Shown here: piece by piece, positions 17,808 to 27,505 of the stretch
How the letters are laid out: every line of letters starts with the position of its first letter
Numbering within the stretch: the first letter of the stretch is position 1
From: Actinomycetaceae bacterium
GTDB taxonomy: Bacteria > Actinomycetota > Actinomycetes > Actinomycetales > Actinomycetaceae
Length of the DNA stretch: 44,939 nt
Reading direction: 5' to 3'
Assembly (NCBI GenBank): GCA_017934115.1
Contig: JAGBKC010000034.1
Span: 1-44,939, forward strand
The notes under the pieces: generated by a model
Seen by the model: the letters and a program-made list of their open reading frames with translations, nothing else
Database searches by the model: none
Told to the model about the DNA's origin: nothing
Program-made: the position numbers and the translations under genes

Positions 17808-18761
17808 CTAACTACGTGCCAATTTATCGAAATTTTCGCGAATATCCGTTTCGGATGTTGCTTTAGCAAAAAGGTTTCCTGCCTTCTTTGCTTCTTCACT
17901 TAATTCTTCCGGAATATGGATCAACAGGCGAACATACATGTCACCATATCCGCCTTTTGTTTTCATCCCCTTCCCCTTCAAGCGCAAACGTTTTGCACCT
18001 GTCGACATGGAAGGAATTTTCACCTTTACATCATCGCCATTTAATGTTGGCACTAAAATTGTGCCACCTTCGATAGCTTCGCCTAAACTGATAGGAACAT
18101 CTACATTGATATGTGGACCATCAAGCTTGAAAACAGGATGTTTTTCCACATTCACTGTCAATATAACATCACCAGGAGGCCCACCAGCTACGCCGCGGCC
18201 ACCTTTGCCGCTAACGCGAATTTTCTGACCATCAACAGTTCCTGCAGGAATTTTTACCGTAACCTGCCCTTGAGGAGAATTGATTTTAGCAACTGTTCCC
18301 TGTGCAGCTCCTTTAAGTGGGACAGAAATTTTTGCTTGAACGTCGCTGCCTTTTTGAGGAGATGGCCCACCAAATGGGAAACCGCCGGTTGACTGCCCAG
18401 CAGATCCGCCTGTAAACATCGAAAAAATATCATTCAAATTAACCGATGACGCGCCGCCGCCGCCACCAAAAGACGAAAACATATTGCCAAAGGATCCAAA
18501 ACCGCCGCCCGCAAATGGATTGCCGCCATGCGCACGAATCTGATCGTACTGCTCACGTTCTTGAGGATTCGACAAAACATCATAGGCCTCACCAACAGCC
18601 TTAAATTTTTCTTCTGCCGACTTATCGCCAGGATTACGATCTGGATGGTAGGTGCGCGCTAATTTACGATAGGCTTTTTTGATTTCATCATCGCTAGCTT
18701 TTTTATCAACACCTAACACTTTGTAAAAATCTTTTTCTAACCAATCTTGACTTGCTGGCAT
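17808..18761 (-). CDS. dnaJ: DnaJ-family co-chaperone without zinc-finger domain
   Basis: 317 residues. J domain at residues 10-75 with the HPD motif ([16 protein letters not shown]), then a Gly/Phe-rich stretch (about 80-140), then two beta-rich C-terminal substrate domains (IKIP..., VKIPAGT and GDMYVRLLI segments). The four CxxCxGxG repeats of canonical DnaJ are absent, so this is the type II (CbpA-like) form. It delivers substrates to DnaK and stimulates its ATPase. Sits between grpE and hspR, 85 bases after grpE with a hairpin in the gap. Confidence 0.9.
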   Translation of the reverse strand: MPASQDWLEKDFYKVLGVDKKASDDEIKKAYRKLARTYHPDRNPGDKSAEEKFKAVGEAYDVLSNPQEREQYDQIRAHGGNPFAGGGFGSFGNMFSSFGGGGGASSVNLNDIFSMFTGGSAGQSTGGFPFGGPSPQKGSDVQAKISVPLKGAAQGTVAKINSPQGQVTVKIPAGTVDGQKIRVSGKGGRGVAGGPPGDVILTVNVEKHPVFKLDGPHINVDVPISLGEAIEGGTILVPTLNGDDVKVKIPSMSTGAKRLRLKGKGMKTKGGYGDMYVRLLIHIPEELSEEAKKAGNLFAKATSETDIRENFDKLARS

Positions 18762-18806
18762 CTTCCCTACGTCCTTTCATTTCCACACATCCAACGCGAA
18801 TAAGGA

Positions 18807-18837
18807 AGTAGTGAGCAGGCCAAGCCCACTCACTACT
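18807..18837 (-). other. Hairpin in the grpE-dnaJ gap
   Basis: AGTAGTGAG / CTCACTACT (9 bp perfect, 18807-18815 and 18829-18837) with an inner GGC/GCC. No T-run follows on the minus strand, so it is not a classic terminator. A processing or stability element inside the operon mRNA is a reasonable guess. Confidence 0.45.
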
Positions 18838-18846
18838 CATGTGCCT

Positions 18847-19467
18847 TTATTGAGGCGAAAGCACTCCTACACGTGCAGGGCGAATAACTTTATCTTCAAC
18901 CTTATAACCTGGTTGAATAAGGGTTCCAACCTGCTCTTCACTTACATCCGCAGAAGGAGTATTCATAAGAGCTTCATGATACTGCGGATCGAAAGTATCA
19001 CCAACTGCTCCAAATCGCTCAAGTTTGAACTGTTGTAATAAATTCTGCTCAAGCTTTTCTACGATTTTTCCTGCTGGACCTTCTAAATCATCATGTTCAC
19101 GAGCTAATTGAGCATCATCTAACACCTCAATAAGCGATTCAAGAACCTTGCTAACCCCCTCTTCAAAACGCGTTTGAGCGTCTGCACGAGAACGTTTCAC
19201 AAAATTATTGTACTGAGTTTGAAGATTGTAATGATCAGCACGAGCACGAGCCAAATCATCTTCCAAACGTGAAATCGTCTTCATTGCTTCGGTAAGCGGA
19301 TCAGTTAACTCTTCAGCTTCCTGCACAATGTCTACACTTTCCACATCATCAGAATCCTTAGCGCATGTGCATTCATCAGAACATGAACATTCAGAAGATT
19401 GAGAAGAGGAAAGGTTTTCAACCTTCTCTTCTGCTTTTTCTTCTTCAGATGGAGTTTTTTCGCTCAT
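18847..19467 (-). CDS. grpE: GrpE, nucleotide exchange factor of DnaK
   Basis: 206 residues. Acidic, low-complexity N-terminus (1-55), long coiled coil (RLEDDLARARADHYNLQTQY), then the GrpE core with FEEGVSKVLESLIEVLDDAQLA and the C-terminal beta domain EERFGAVGDTFDPQYHEALM-like segment ending IRPARVGVL. It releases ADP from DnaK. Unusual: residues 27-35 hold two CxC pairs (ECSCSDECTC), a potential metal or disulfide site not typical of GrpE. Starts 12 bases after the dnaK stop. Confidence 0.93.
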   Translation of the reverse strand: MSEKTPSEEEKAEEKVENLSSSQSSECSCSDECTCAKDSDDVESVDIVQEAEELTDPLTEAMKTISRLEDDLARARADHYNLQTQYNNFVKRSRADAQTRFEEGVSKVLESLIEVLDDAQLAREHDDLEGPAGKIVEKLEQNLLQQFKLERFGAVGDTFDPQYHEALMNTPSADVSEEQVGTLIQPGYKVEDKVIRPARVGVLSPQ

Positions 19468-19479
19468 GAAAAGCTCCTT

Positions 19480-21339
19480 TTACTTCTTGTCGTTATCGTC
19501 TTCAACGATTTCCGCATCTACAACATCGCCATCATCATCAGATTTCATGCCAGCCTTTGCAGCATCAGTGAAACCATCAGTAGCGTTCTCATTTGTTGCA
19601 TACAAAGCCTGACCGATAGCCAAAGACTTCTGGTTAAGATCTTCCAAAGCATCCTTAACTGCTTGAGTATCCTCACCTTTCAAAGCTTCCTTGACCTTTT
19701 CAGCAGCTTCCTTAACAGGAGCAACAACACTTTCATCAAGCTTTTCTTCATTATCTTTAATGAGCTGTTCGATGGAATAAACACTCTGTTCTGCCATATT
19801 ACGTGTTTCTGCTTCTTCCTTACGAGCAGCGTCTTCAGCAGCATGAGCTTCAGCATCTTTGACCATACGCTCGATTTCTTCTTCAGAAAGCGCACTTCCA
19901 CCGGTAATGGTCATTGACTGTTCTTTACCAGTTCCCTTATCGCATGCAGAAACATGAACAATACCGTTCGCATCGATATCGAAGGTAACCTCAATTTGTG
20001 GAATACCACGTGGAGCAGGCGCGATACCATGCAAATCAAAAGTACCCAATGGCTTGTTGTCGCGGGTAAATTCACGCTCACCCTGGAAAACTTGGATAGA
20101 TACAGATGGCTGGTTATCTTCAGCGGTTGAGAACACCTCAGAATGCTTTGTTGGAATAGCGGTATTGCGCTTGATAAGAGGTGTCATAATTCCACCCTTA
20201 GTTTCAATACCAAGAGTCAAAGGCGTCACATCAATAAGAAGAACGTCTGTGCGGTCACCTGTAATAACGCCTGCCTGCAAAGCTGCACCAACAGCAACAA
20301 CTTCATCTGGGTTTACACCCTTGTTTGGTTCGCGTCCGCCCGTCAATTCCTTAACGATTTCAGAAACTGCCGGCATACGTGTAGAACCACCAACAAGAAC
20401 AACATGGTCAATATCAGAAACTTTGATACCTGCATCGCGAATAACGTTATTGAATGGGATCTTTGTACGTTCAATGAGATCTTTGGTCATTTCTTCAAAC
20501 TTTGCACGTGTCAATGTTTCATCGACATGCACAGGTGCGCCATCAACTTGAGAAATATATGGCAAAGAAATAGATGTCGTTGTTGCTGAAGAAAGTTCCT
20601 TCTTAGCTTTTTCTGCTGCTTCCTTCAAACGCTGAAGAGCGATCTTGTCTTGAGATAAATCAATGCCGTTCTTCTTTACTTCACCAACGAGCCAATCAAC
20701 AATGCGCTGATCCCAATCGTCACCACCAAGACGGTTATCACCTGATGTTGCGCGTACCTGAATTGTTGCGAAATCGTCTTCATCCTTACCAACTTCAAGC
20801 AAGGAGACGTCGAATGTGCCGCCGCCAAGATCGAAAACAAGAATCAATTCGTCTTCTTTACCTTTTTCAAGACCGTATGCCAAAGCAGCTGCTGTTGGTT
20901 CATTGACGATACGCTGCACGTTAAGTCCAGCAATTGTACCTGCATCCTTTGTTGCCTGACGTTCTGCGTCGTTGAAGTATGCTGGCACTGTAATGACAGC
21001 ATCTGTCACAGGTTCACCCAAATAACTTTCTGCATCCTTCTTCAACTTCTGAAGAATAGAGGAAGAAATTTGCTGTGCTGTGTAATCTTTATCGTCAATG
21101 GTGACCTTCCAATCGGTACCCATATGACGCTTTACGGATGTAATAGTGCGGTCAACGTTAGTAACAGCTTGACGTTTTGCTACTTCACCTACAAGTACTT
21201 CGCCAGTCTTAGAAAAACCAACAACCGAAGGAGTGGTGCGCATACCTTCTGCGTTTGCAATAACTGTTGGTTCACCACCTTCAAGAACAGTGACGCATGA
21301 ATTTGTTGTTCCTAAATCAATACCTACGGCGCGTGCCAT
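19480..21339 (-). CDS. dnaK: DnaK, Hsp70 chaperone
   Basis: 619 residues from the ATG at 21339 (AAGGA upstream), giving [14 protein letters not shown]; the in-frame ATG at 21375 is rejected for lack of homology-like sequence. ATPase signatures: [34 protein letters not shown]. Substrate-binding domain with [11 protein letters not shown] and the lid helices after residue 500, ending in an acidic tail ([16 protein letters not shown]). First gene of the heat-shock operon, preceded by a HAIR operator at 21437-21457. Confidence 0.97.
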   Translation of the reverse strand: MARAVGIDLGTTNSCVTVLEGGEPTVIANAEGMRTTPSVVGFSKTGEVLVGEVAKRQAVTNVDRTITSVKRHMGTDWKVTIDDKDYTAQQISSSILQKLKKDAESYLGEPVTDAVITVPAYFNDAERQATKDAGTIAGLNVQRIVNEPTAAALAYGLEKGKEDELILVFDLGGGTFDVSLLEVGKDEDDFATIQVRATSGDNRLGGDDWDQRIVDWLVGEVKKNGIDLSQDKIALQRLKEAAEKAKKELSSATTTSISLPYISQVDGAPVHVDETLTRAKFEEMTKDLIERTKIPFNNVIRDAGIKVSDIDHVVLVGGSTRMPAVSEIVKELTGGREPNKGVNPDEVVAVGAALQAGVITGDRTDVLLIDVTPLTLGIETKGGIMTPLIKRNTAIPTKHSEVFSTAEDNQPSVSIQVFQGEREFTRDNKPLGTFDLHGIAPAPRGIPQIEVTFDIDANGIVHVSACDKGTGKEQSMTITGGSALSEEEIERMVKDAEAHAAEDAARKEEAETRNMAEQSVYSIEQLIKDNEEKLDESVVAPVKEAAEKVKEALKGEDTQAVKDALEDLNQKSLAIGQALYATNENATDGFTDAAKAGMKSDDDGDVVDAEIVEDDNDKK

Positions 21340-21436
21340 ATTTCCTTCTTTCATATACGAGCAATTTACTGCCATAATTTTTTTACCACTCTAGAGTGCA
21401 TCATAAAAAAAGTTATGTCAAGTAAACTGATAAAAT

Positions 21437-21457
21437 CTTGAGTACATATCACTCAAC
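21437..21457. promoter_or_regulatory. HAIR operator (HspR-binding site) of the dnaK operon
   Basis: CTTGAGT-N7-ACTCAAC, matching the actinobacterial HspR consensus CTTGAGT-N7-ACTCAAG at all but the last base. About 100 bases upstream of the dnaK ATG. A cognate HspR is encoded at the end of the same operon, giving autoregulation. Confidence 0.85.
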
Positions 21458-21567
21458 TTTGAGCGTGGATTTTTTATTCCCCCCATGTAACTTGTTACAC
21501 ACTTTCTTTTCCCATGATCCATTATTTCATTTTGGCAACTCTCGCGATTTTGTAGGCAAAACAGACC

Positions 21568-22347
21568 ATGATATTCGGTATACTAAACATCAATGCACGA
21601 AAGGAAACAGCAAGCGCAATGAATAACACATTCGCCCACGTAGACAAATATTGCCTACAGCGAACAAAAGAGTTGCGCGCTCGTCCCTCCCTAATTTTCG
21701 ACGAATCTTCAACTGCAGGAATCATCGAACACATCAAAACCTTCGTACTTATTTTTTCTGTCACCCTCTTTGTATGGAATCTTCTTCTTTCTAGCACAGC
21801 ACATGATTTCTTTGAATCATTTTTTTCTATAACAGGGCCAGATGGAACATTTTCATTTATGCGTTTTGTTGCTTCTTATGGCCCCTATCTCGGCATTCTT
21901 GCCAGCTTTGCCATCACCGGCATTACTCGCGGCATAAGTTCATCAGAAGGAAAAAAATACGAAAATAAAGACATCATCTTTACCTGTGCTTTTCCTTGCG
22001 GACAGCTACCAAGCTATCAGCTTATGCAATATGAAATTCTCGCCTTTTCTCCTTCGCTTGACGCCGAAGAAGTTGCCACCTGGGTAGCAGGATTTGATGA
22101 TTCATTACGAAAAAACAGTACGCTTGAAATGCGTTTTTATGCTCACATAGAAAATGAACTTGTTCCAAGCGCAAAAGAAAATTTCCTCTTCTTTTTCACT
22201 GCTCGCCGCCCCTGTGTCAATGTCAAAGAAATTTTTCCCGATTCTCATGAAGATGTCTATTTCACACTGGCAAATTCAGGACGCATGCATAATTACCTGG
22301 TGTATTTTCCCCATAAAGACACTAACGTTATTGCCTTTAGTTCTTAA
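21568..22347 (+). CDS. Membrane protein of unknown function
   Basis: 259 residues from 21568; an alternative start is the ATG at 21619. Two membrane helices near residues 60-75 (FVLIFSVTLFVWNLLL) and 105-120 (YLGILASFAITGIT), with a C-terminal cytoplasmic or external domain of about 135 residues (IIFTCAFPCGQLPSYQLMQ, EMRFYAHIENELVP, DVYFTLANSGRMHNY). I recognise no family. Divergent from dnaK across 190 bases, and followed after about 140 bases by tRNA-Ser. Confidence 0.6.
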   Translation: MIFGILNINARKETASAMNNTFAHVDKYCLQRTKELRARPSLIFDESSTAGIIEHIKTFVLIFSVTLFVWNLLLSSTAHDFFESFFSITGPDGTFSFMRFVASYGPYLGILASFAITGITRGISSSEGKKYENKDIIFTCAFPCGQLPSYQLMQYEILAFSPSLDAEEVATWVAGFDDSLRKNSTLEMRFYAHIENELVPSAKENFLFFFTARRPCVNVKEIFPDSHEDVYFTLANSGRMHNYLVYFPHKDTNVIAFSS

Positions 22348-22485
22348 AACCATTTCCATACACCTAGATGCACACAATCAAGTACATCTTCCTCAATGTG
22401 ACCCCATAATCACATACATGAGTAAATACACATACACAGTTTTACCCCATATCTTTCAAAAGAACATGTATACTGTTGCACTGTT

Positions 22486-22578
22486 GGAGACATGGCAGAG
22501 CGGTCGAATGCGCTTCCCTGCTAAGGAAGTATAGGTAGTAGATATCTATCGAGGGTTCAAATCCCTCTGTCTCCGCCA
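22486..22578 (+). tRNA. tRNA-Ser (anticodon GCU)
   Basis: Acceptor arms GGAGACA (22486-22492) and TGTCTCC (22568-22574) pair, followed by G and an encoded CCA. The anticodon stem CTTCC/GGAAG encloses CTGCTAA, giving anticodon GCU. A long variable arm (TATAGGTAGTAGATATCTATC) and the T-loop GTTCAAATC fit a type II serine tRNA reading AGC/AGU. No tRNA-adjacent integration is seen. Confidence 0.95.
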
Positions 22579-22580
22579 CC

Positions 22581-22604
22581 GGCGCCTATCAGGCGCCTTT
22601 TTTA
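22581..22604 (+). terminator. Terminator of tRNA-Ser
   Basis: GGCGCC-tatca-GGCGCC followed by six T, directly after the encoded CCA. Confidence 0.88.
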
Positions 22605-22700
22605 TTTCTTTACCAGCACGAATATCAAATAAAGATTGCAAGAAACTCTCGTAAGAAAGCTAATTCTTTCCGCAGCCCACCATAAAGGACAAAAAGAAGT

Positions 22701-24230
22701 TCACTTCTTGCGTGCCACAACTATGTAACCACCTTGCGAATACACCGCTTCCCACGATCCACCAAATTTTTCCGCTGCCCACGTTTGCACGTCATCAGCG
22801 CTCTTGCCTTGCAAAGTAACAACTTGACTATAGGGCGTAGCAATAACTGTGTCTACAACACCATCGCCATCAGCAACGGTGCCTTCCCAAAAAACCCTAT
22901 TATCTGGAACAACATAGGCAAGCAACGACAAATCTGCAACAACATTTCTATCTGTTCCCACAGCATCACACGCCCCCTGAACAACCGCACGCTCTTCATC
23001 AGACATCTGATGCGGCACATCATCCACATAATCAGCAATCGGCCCTACAGTTGCCATACCAATACTTACGCATAATGAAAGAAGTGAAGCACCAAGTGGC
23101 ACGAAGCGTCGAAACAGCAAACGAAGCTTTTCATTTACTTTTATATGGCTCATAACATCTACCATGGCAATAAAAACAATAGGCATCAAAACAGCAGAAT
23201 AGTGCCATTGCCAATCCCAATAACTTTCTTTATGACCAGCAAAACGCCACACCAACGTAGGCACAACAAGCCATATATAAGGGCTGCGCACACCGATCAC
23301 ACCAGCCATCCCAACAAGAAGAATCAAAAGAACAATTTTTTGCCCCGGGCCAAAAAAATCAATAAAAAACTGAAGAATACCTTCATTTTCAGGTGCTTCA
23401 CTCTGATTATCTGCAAGAACACCAAAATAATCCCATTGTCCTTGTGGATTCATCAGTGGTGTAATAACAAAAATAGAAAGAAAAAACCATACAAGACCCC
23501 AGGCAATCAGACCAAAAGGAAGACGCGCTGATGGTGTACGTACAGCCTTTGCAAGAGAGGAAAAATTACGCTTTGGCACACAACTATCATCATTATCCCG
23601 TGCCTTTTCACCCCATATCTTCCATAAAAGAACACAACCAAAGGCAGCAACTGTAAGCCCAAGATCTTCTTTAACAAAAATGAGTAGACCAAAACACACA
23701 AGAGAAAGCTTTTCCTTTCCCTCCAGCCATGCAACAAGGCCATAGCTCAACAAGGGAACAGCAAAGGCTATTTCGTGAAACTGCACCTTAACAGCTTCCA
23801 ATAAACCAAAGGAAAGAATATAAGAAGCCCCTACAATTACTGCAAAAAGAGAACCTAACTGACGGCGTACATACCTTACCAGCGGAACAGCAGAAAGAGA
23901 AAAAAGAAAATTCTGCACGATAAGAAGCGTTAAGCCACTAGAAAAAAGAGCAAAAATTGGACCAAGAAGAATAAGAAGAGGATGAAAATGATCGCCTAAA
24001 AGATTGTAATTCGGAGATTTAATGTCAACGATTGGCGCAGATAAATGTGCATATTGCTGGGCCAATGATGTAAAAATCCCTAAATCCCATGAAGGTGAAT
24101 AAAAATTATTCCATTGCACCACCGAATACATCGTTGTAAAAACAAAAAAAACAAGCGCATACCCATAGGCCCATGCATCCCACAAAGATACAACTTTATC
24201 TTTTACTTTCGTTAATGAAAAATTTTTCAC
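22701..24230 (-). CDS. DUF2079 membrane protein
   Basis: 509 residues with about ten membrane helices. The N-terminal part carries the DUF2079 features: SPSWDLGIFTSLAQQYAHL, NLLGDHFHPLLILLGP and an HEIAFAVPLLSYGLVAW segment. The soluble C-terminal portion (about 415-509) is short. DUF2079 proteins resemble GT-C glycosyltransferases, so transfer of a lipid-linked sugar at the outer membrane face is possible but unproven. Starts 32 bases after the flippase-like gene and is probably co-transcribed with it. Confidence 0.8.
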   Translation of the reverse strand: MKNFSLTKVKDKVVSLWDAWAYGYALVFFVFTTMYSVVQWNNFYSPSWDLGIFTSLAQQYAHLSAPIVDIKSPNYNLLGDHFHPLLILLGPIFALFSSGLTLLIVQNFLFSLSAVPLVRYVRRQLGSLFAVIVGASYILSFGLLEAVKVQFHEIAFAVPLLSYGLVAWLEGKEKLSLVCFGLLIFVKEDLGLTVAAFGCVLLWKIWGEKARDNDDSCVPKRNFSSLAKAVRTPSARLPFGLIAWGLVWFFLSIFVITPLMNPQGQWDYFGVLADNQSEAPENEGILQFFIDFFGPGQKIVLLILLVGMAGVIGVRSPYIWLVVPTLVWRFAGHKESYWDWQWHYSAVLMPIVFIAMVDVMSHIKVNEKLRLLFRRFVPLGASLLSLCVSIGMATVGPIADYVDDVPHQMSDEERAVVQGACDAVGTDRNVVADLSLLAYVVPDNRVFWEGTVADGDGVVDTVIATPYSQVVTLQGKSADDVQTWAAEKFGGSWEAVYSQGGYIVVARKK

Positions 24231-24262
24231 AATGTACCCCTACTGACTTATCAATATGAAGA

Positions 24263-26857
24263 TCAAACAAGATTTTTCTTTTGAATATAACGCAAGGCCA
24301 ACCATCCTAAAGGAACAGGAAGCCAAAAGGTCAACAAACGATAGACAAGCGCAGACGAGAGGGCTACCGAATATGGAATACCCGCAACCACTAAACCAGC
24401 CGTCAAAGCACCTTCCACAGGGCCAATACCGCCAGGCGATGGCACCAATGCACCCAGAGAATTTGAGACAAGATACGTAACAGATAAACTAAAAATCGAT
24501 AATGAATATCCGAACGCAGCCAAAGAAAAACCGAAGGTTGCAATGTAACCAGCAGTTAATACAAGAGAACCTAATAAACCATAAACGATACGTTCTGGAT
24601 GAGTTAGTAGCCACACAAGGCGCGGAACGATTTGTTCAACATAAGGTTTCAAAAAGCTAAGAATCTTTTGACGCAAAGGCTTGACAGAAGAAGTTAAAAT
24701 AACGCCAGCAAGAACCGCCATCACAAGAGAAATAATCGTTCCAGTGGGCAAAGAAAAAGTCACAACTTCGTGGCTTACTAGCATCAAAATACCCAAAAAG
24801 ACCAGCGTTGTCACAAATTGTGCAATTTGCACCAAAGAAACAGTTGCCACAGCAATAGCGGTAGAAACTTTCTTCTTTTGCAAGAATCGTAAATTCAATG
24901 CTGCATGCCCAATACCGGCAGGAGCAATCACTGAAATAACAGAAGCAGCCAATTGGACCGTAGAAGATTCACCTATTTTCAAAGGTTCAGCAGTATAGGC
25001 TTTGAGCATCACACCTGAACCAAAATAGGTCAGCAAAGAAGCAGCAAAACCGGCGATAAGCCAGCGAGCATCTGCCCGAAGGACCGTATTCTTCATATCA
25101 TCCCAGTTAATCGAACCAAGAATAACATAAACAACAATGATGCCTACCAGAACTGTCATAACAGTTTTCATAGAAAAACGACGAATTTGCACCTGATTAT
25201 TCGATTCAGATTCAACAGAAAACTCAAGAATATGCGAACGAAGTTCTTCTACCAGTTTTTTTACATCCACTCGCTTGCGAATGGCATGAGGAATAAGGGT
25301 TCGTTGCATAAACGGAGCAAGACTCATCACGATATCTTTTCCAAGAGCCCTTACAGCAGATTCGACTGCACGTTCTTCACCTATGTGACATGCCAATAAT
25401 GTCAATAGTTGCACTCTATCAACAGTTCGTGCAAATGCAGTACTACCAATATTCCCTGAGGCCCATTGCTCTATATATGCCTTCTCACCTTCGAACGTAA
25501 TGTACTCATCAGTGATATAGCCATGAGTTAACCCTTGTATATGAGCAGTTTTCATCGAATGCCATATGGCATCAAGATGCGCATTCGTAAGTTCATCTCT
25601 TTCTTTTTCATCCAAGGAATCTTTAGCAACATATTCACACAAAAGCGCTGTAGAAAGGCGCGAGACAATTGGGCGCACATCAACAGAAGAACGCACTCCA
25701 ATATTTATAGCGGCTAATTCCATCATGTAGGCATGTTCCACGGCATTATCAACTTGCGGATCGACTCTGCGAATCACTGTTCTGTATTTGATGTGATGCC
25801 ACATACGTGTAAGCACTGAAACAACTTGACGCTCAGAATCAAACACCGACATTTCATAGAGAACATCAGCATTCTTTTCTTCATCATAACCATAGACAAG
25901 ATAGTGACGAGCCGCTGCTCGGTTAGCGACCGCCTTATATCTGCGCGCTTCGTCCACATAGACTTTCGCGTCTTCATCAGAGGCACTAACAGATGAATAG
26001 CGCAGAATATCATCTGAACTATGCGCTCTTTCCATAAAAGAATTGATTGTCTTTTGCGGATGAGAATCATAATAACCAAGCGGAACTGGTGTAGCAATAT
26101 TCCATACATGAATATTTTTGACATCATCGAGGCGAACAATGCGCTGAGGTTCAATACAGGAACTGCGCACCATGGCTACCAAAGCACCACCCACAGCTTT
26201 TTCAACCTCAGACCCCATAAGATAACGCACAAGATATCCGATACATGCACCGATGAGCAAAGATACCAATACGCCTGCCATTGTAACAACCATTTGCAAT
26301 ACATTTGCAAAGGCAATAACAATAAGAAAAATCCACATCCACCACGAATAACGAGTTTTCACAAAGGAAGAACTTACAGTCATCACGGCAGATAAACTAG
26401 CAAAAACAGGAAGAAGACTCGTAACGCCAAGAGCGAATGTATATGAGGTATCAATAAAACTTACAAAAGGCTCATAAGGAAAATATGTCAACATCACCCA
26501 CATATACACATGTCCTGCAACATAAGAAAGTAAAGATGCAACAACAGAAGTAATGAGTGCACGCCATTTTTTGTATCGTAAAAGGACACCAACAAGGTAA
26601 ATAGGCAAAAGCAACACAAGGGCTTCAGTCACAAAAGCTACAGGAAAATGCGCTACTGAAAGAACAACCCCTGGAAAACCACGAACAACATCTTGGCGTA
26701 CCGCCACAAAAGTTGAATGCCCATAGACTGCAAGAGCAATAATGAGGAATATCAGAAGTACCATCACCACAGAGGCAACCGCATCACGGGGATGACGAAC
26801 CCATGTAGGAAGTTCATCAACAAGAAGAACATTCTTCTTTTTCTTTTCTTCTGACAC
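24263..26857 (-). CDS. Large flippase-like (UPF0104/MprF-type) membrane protein with pseudokinase-like middle
   Basis: 864 residues. Helices near the N-terminus (about 30-225), a soluble middle (about 250-540), then an eight-helix UPF0104/AglD-type domain from about 570 containing VIAPAGIGHAALNLRFL and SPGGIGPVEGALTAGL, hallmarks of lysylphosphatidylglycerol-synthase-like transporters. The middle follows an ABC1/aminoglycoside-kinase pattern: THGYITDEYITFEGEKAYIEQWASG stands where active kinases have HGDLHPDN...IDFG. Both key Asp positions are changed, so it is likely a pseudokinase. Its role would be lipid or lipid-linked precursor translocation; no synthase domain is seen. Operon with DUF2079. 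Confidence 0.72.
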   Translation of the reverse strand: MSEEKKKKNVLLVDELPTWVRHPRDAVASVVMVLLIFLIIALAVYGHSTFVAVRQDVVRGFPGVVLSVAHFPVAFVTEALVLLLPIYLVGVLLRYKKWRALITSVVASLLSYVAGHVYMWVMLTYFPYEPFVSFIDTSYTFALGVTSLLPVFASLSAVMTVSSSFVKTRYSWWMWIFLIVIAFANVLQMVVTMAGVLVSLLIGACIGYLVRYLMGSEVEKAVGGALVAMVRSSCIEPQRIVRLDDVKNIHVWNIATPVPLGYYDSHPQKTINSFMERAHSSDDILRYSSVSASDEDAKVYVDEARRYKAVANRAAARHYLVYGYDEEKNADVLYEMSVFDSERQVVSVLTRMWHHIKYRTVIRRVDPQVDNAVEHAYMMELAAINIGVRSSVDVRPIVSRLSTALLCEYVAKDSLDEKERDELTNAHLDAIWHSMKTAHIQGLTHGYITDEYITFEGEKAYIEQWASGNIGSTAFARTVDRVQLLTLLACHIGEERAVESAVRALGKDIVMSLAPFMQRTLIPHAIRKRVDVKKLVEELRSHILEFSVESESNNQVQIRRFSMKTVMTVLVGIIVVYVILGSINWDDMKNTVLRADARWLIAGFAASLLTYFGSGVMLKAYTAEPLKIGESSTVQLAASVISVIAPAGIGHAALNLRFLQKKKVSTAIAVATVSLVQIAQFVTTLVFLGILMLVSHEVVTFSLPTGTIISLVMAVLAGVILTSSVKPLRQKILSFLKPYVEQIVPRLVWLLTHPERIVYGLLGSLVLTAGYIATFGFSLAAFGYSLSIFSLSVTYLVSNSLGALVPSPGGIGPVEGALTAGLVVAGIPYSVALSSALVYRLLTFWLPVPLGWLALRYIQKKNLV

Positions 26858-26991
26858 ACCTCTAGTTTAGAGGGCGCGGGGCCTCAATAGTACACTTCTA
26901 TGTGTTACGTTAACTTTGTTATATGTTTCTCTATGTCAGATGTGCGTCATTGCTGGCAGAATACTACCAACAAACAAAAGTAAGGATACAT

Positions 26992-27426
26992 ATGTCTACT
27001 GCGTGCACACGAGAAGAATTAGAACAAGAAGCACAGTTACGCTTAAATTCTCTAAAAGAAATGGGGTTAAGCACAACATACACATCGTTCATCACCAATA
27101 GTGATACTCGCATGTATAGCGAACGCGTAGGAATCACTGAAGGTGACCCACAGCCGTTACGCCAAGAATATATAGACTCTATCGCATGGTTCGAAAAACA
27201 TACCGGTAACTGCGTTTATGCTGTAACTGTTGAGCACTCGATTATGGGCGATCTTCTCGACCTTGTATATGTTTCAAAAAATAAAGAAGAGTGGGAAACC
27301 GAACGCACACAACTAGACAACGGATATGCGCGCGCTTATGTAGTTTCTCTTGACCAACCTTCAGCAACTGATTATTTTGATTTCTACTTCAAGCTTGTTG
27401 ACGGAAATCTCGTGCGCGTAGGATAA
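26992..27426 (+). CDS. Hypothetical cytoplasmic protein
   Basis: 144 residues from the ATG at 26992 (AAGGA six bases upstream); an upstream in-frame ATG at 26923 is less likely. Soluble, acidic, with an N-terminal helix (REELEQEAQLRLNSLKEMG) and a mixed alpha/beta body (CVYAVTVEHSIMGDLLDLVYVS, ARAYVVSLDQ, FDFYFKLVDGNLVRVG). No family recognised. Stands alone between a divergent gene and the HNH nuclease gene. Confidence 0.65.
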   Translation: MSTACTREELEQEAQLRLNSLKEMGLSTTYTSFITNSDTRMYSERVGITEGDPQPLRQEYIDSIAWFEKHTGNCVYAVTVEHSIMGDLLDLVYVSKNKEEWETERTQLDNGYARAYVVSLDQPSATDYFDFYFKLVDGNLVRVG

Positions 27427-27505
27427 TCTGCCACATTTTTGCTTAAGTCCATCTATAAACTTACACCTGAAAGCATTTCCCTTTCTCCACAGATAAGAGA
27501 TTCAC

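Noticed and set aside
21387..21398. Palindrome CACTCTAGAGTG as a CIRCE element upstream of dnaK
   Set aside because: CIRCE needs TTAGCACTC-N9-GAGTGCTAA; the spacing and outer bases do not fit. HAIR explains the control.
22486..22578. tRNA-Ser as an integration site
   Set aside because: No repeat of the tRNA 3' end and no integrase gene lie next to it.
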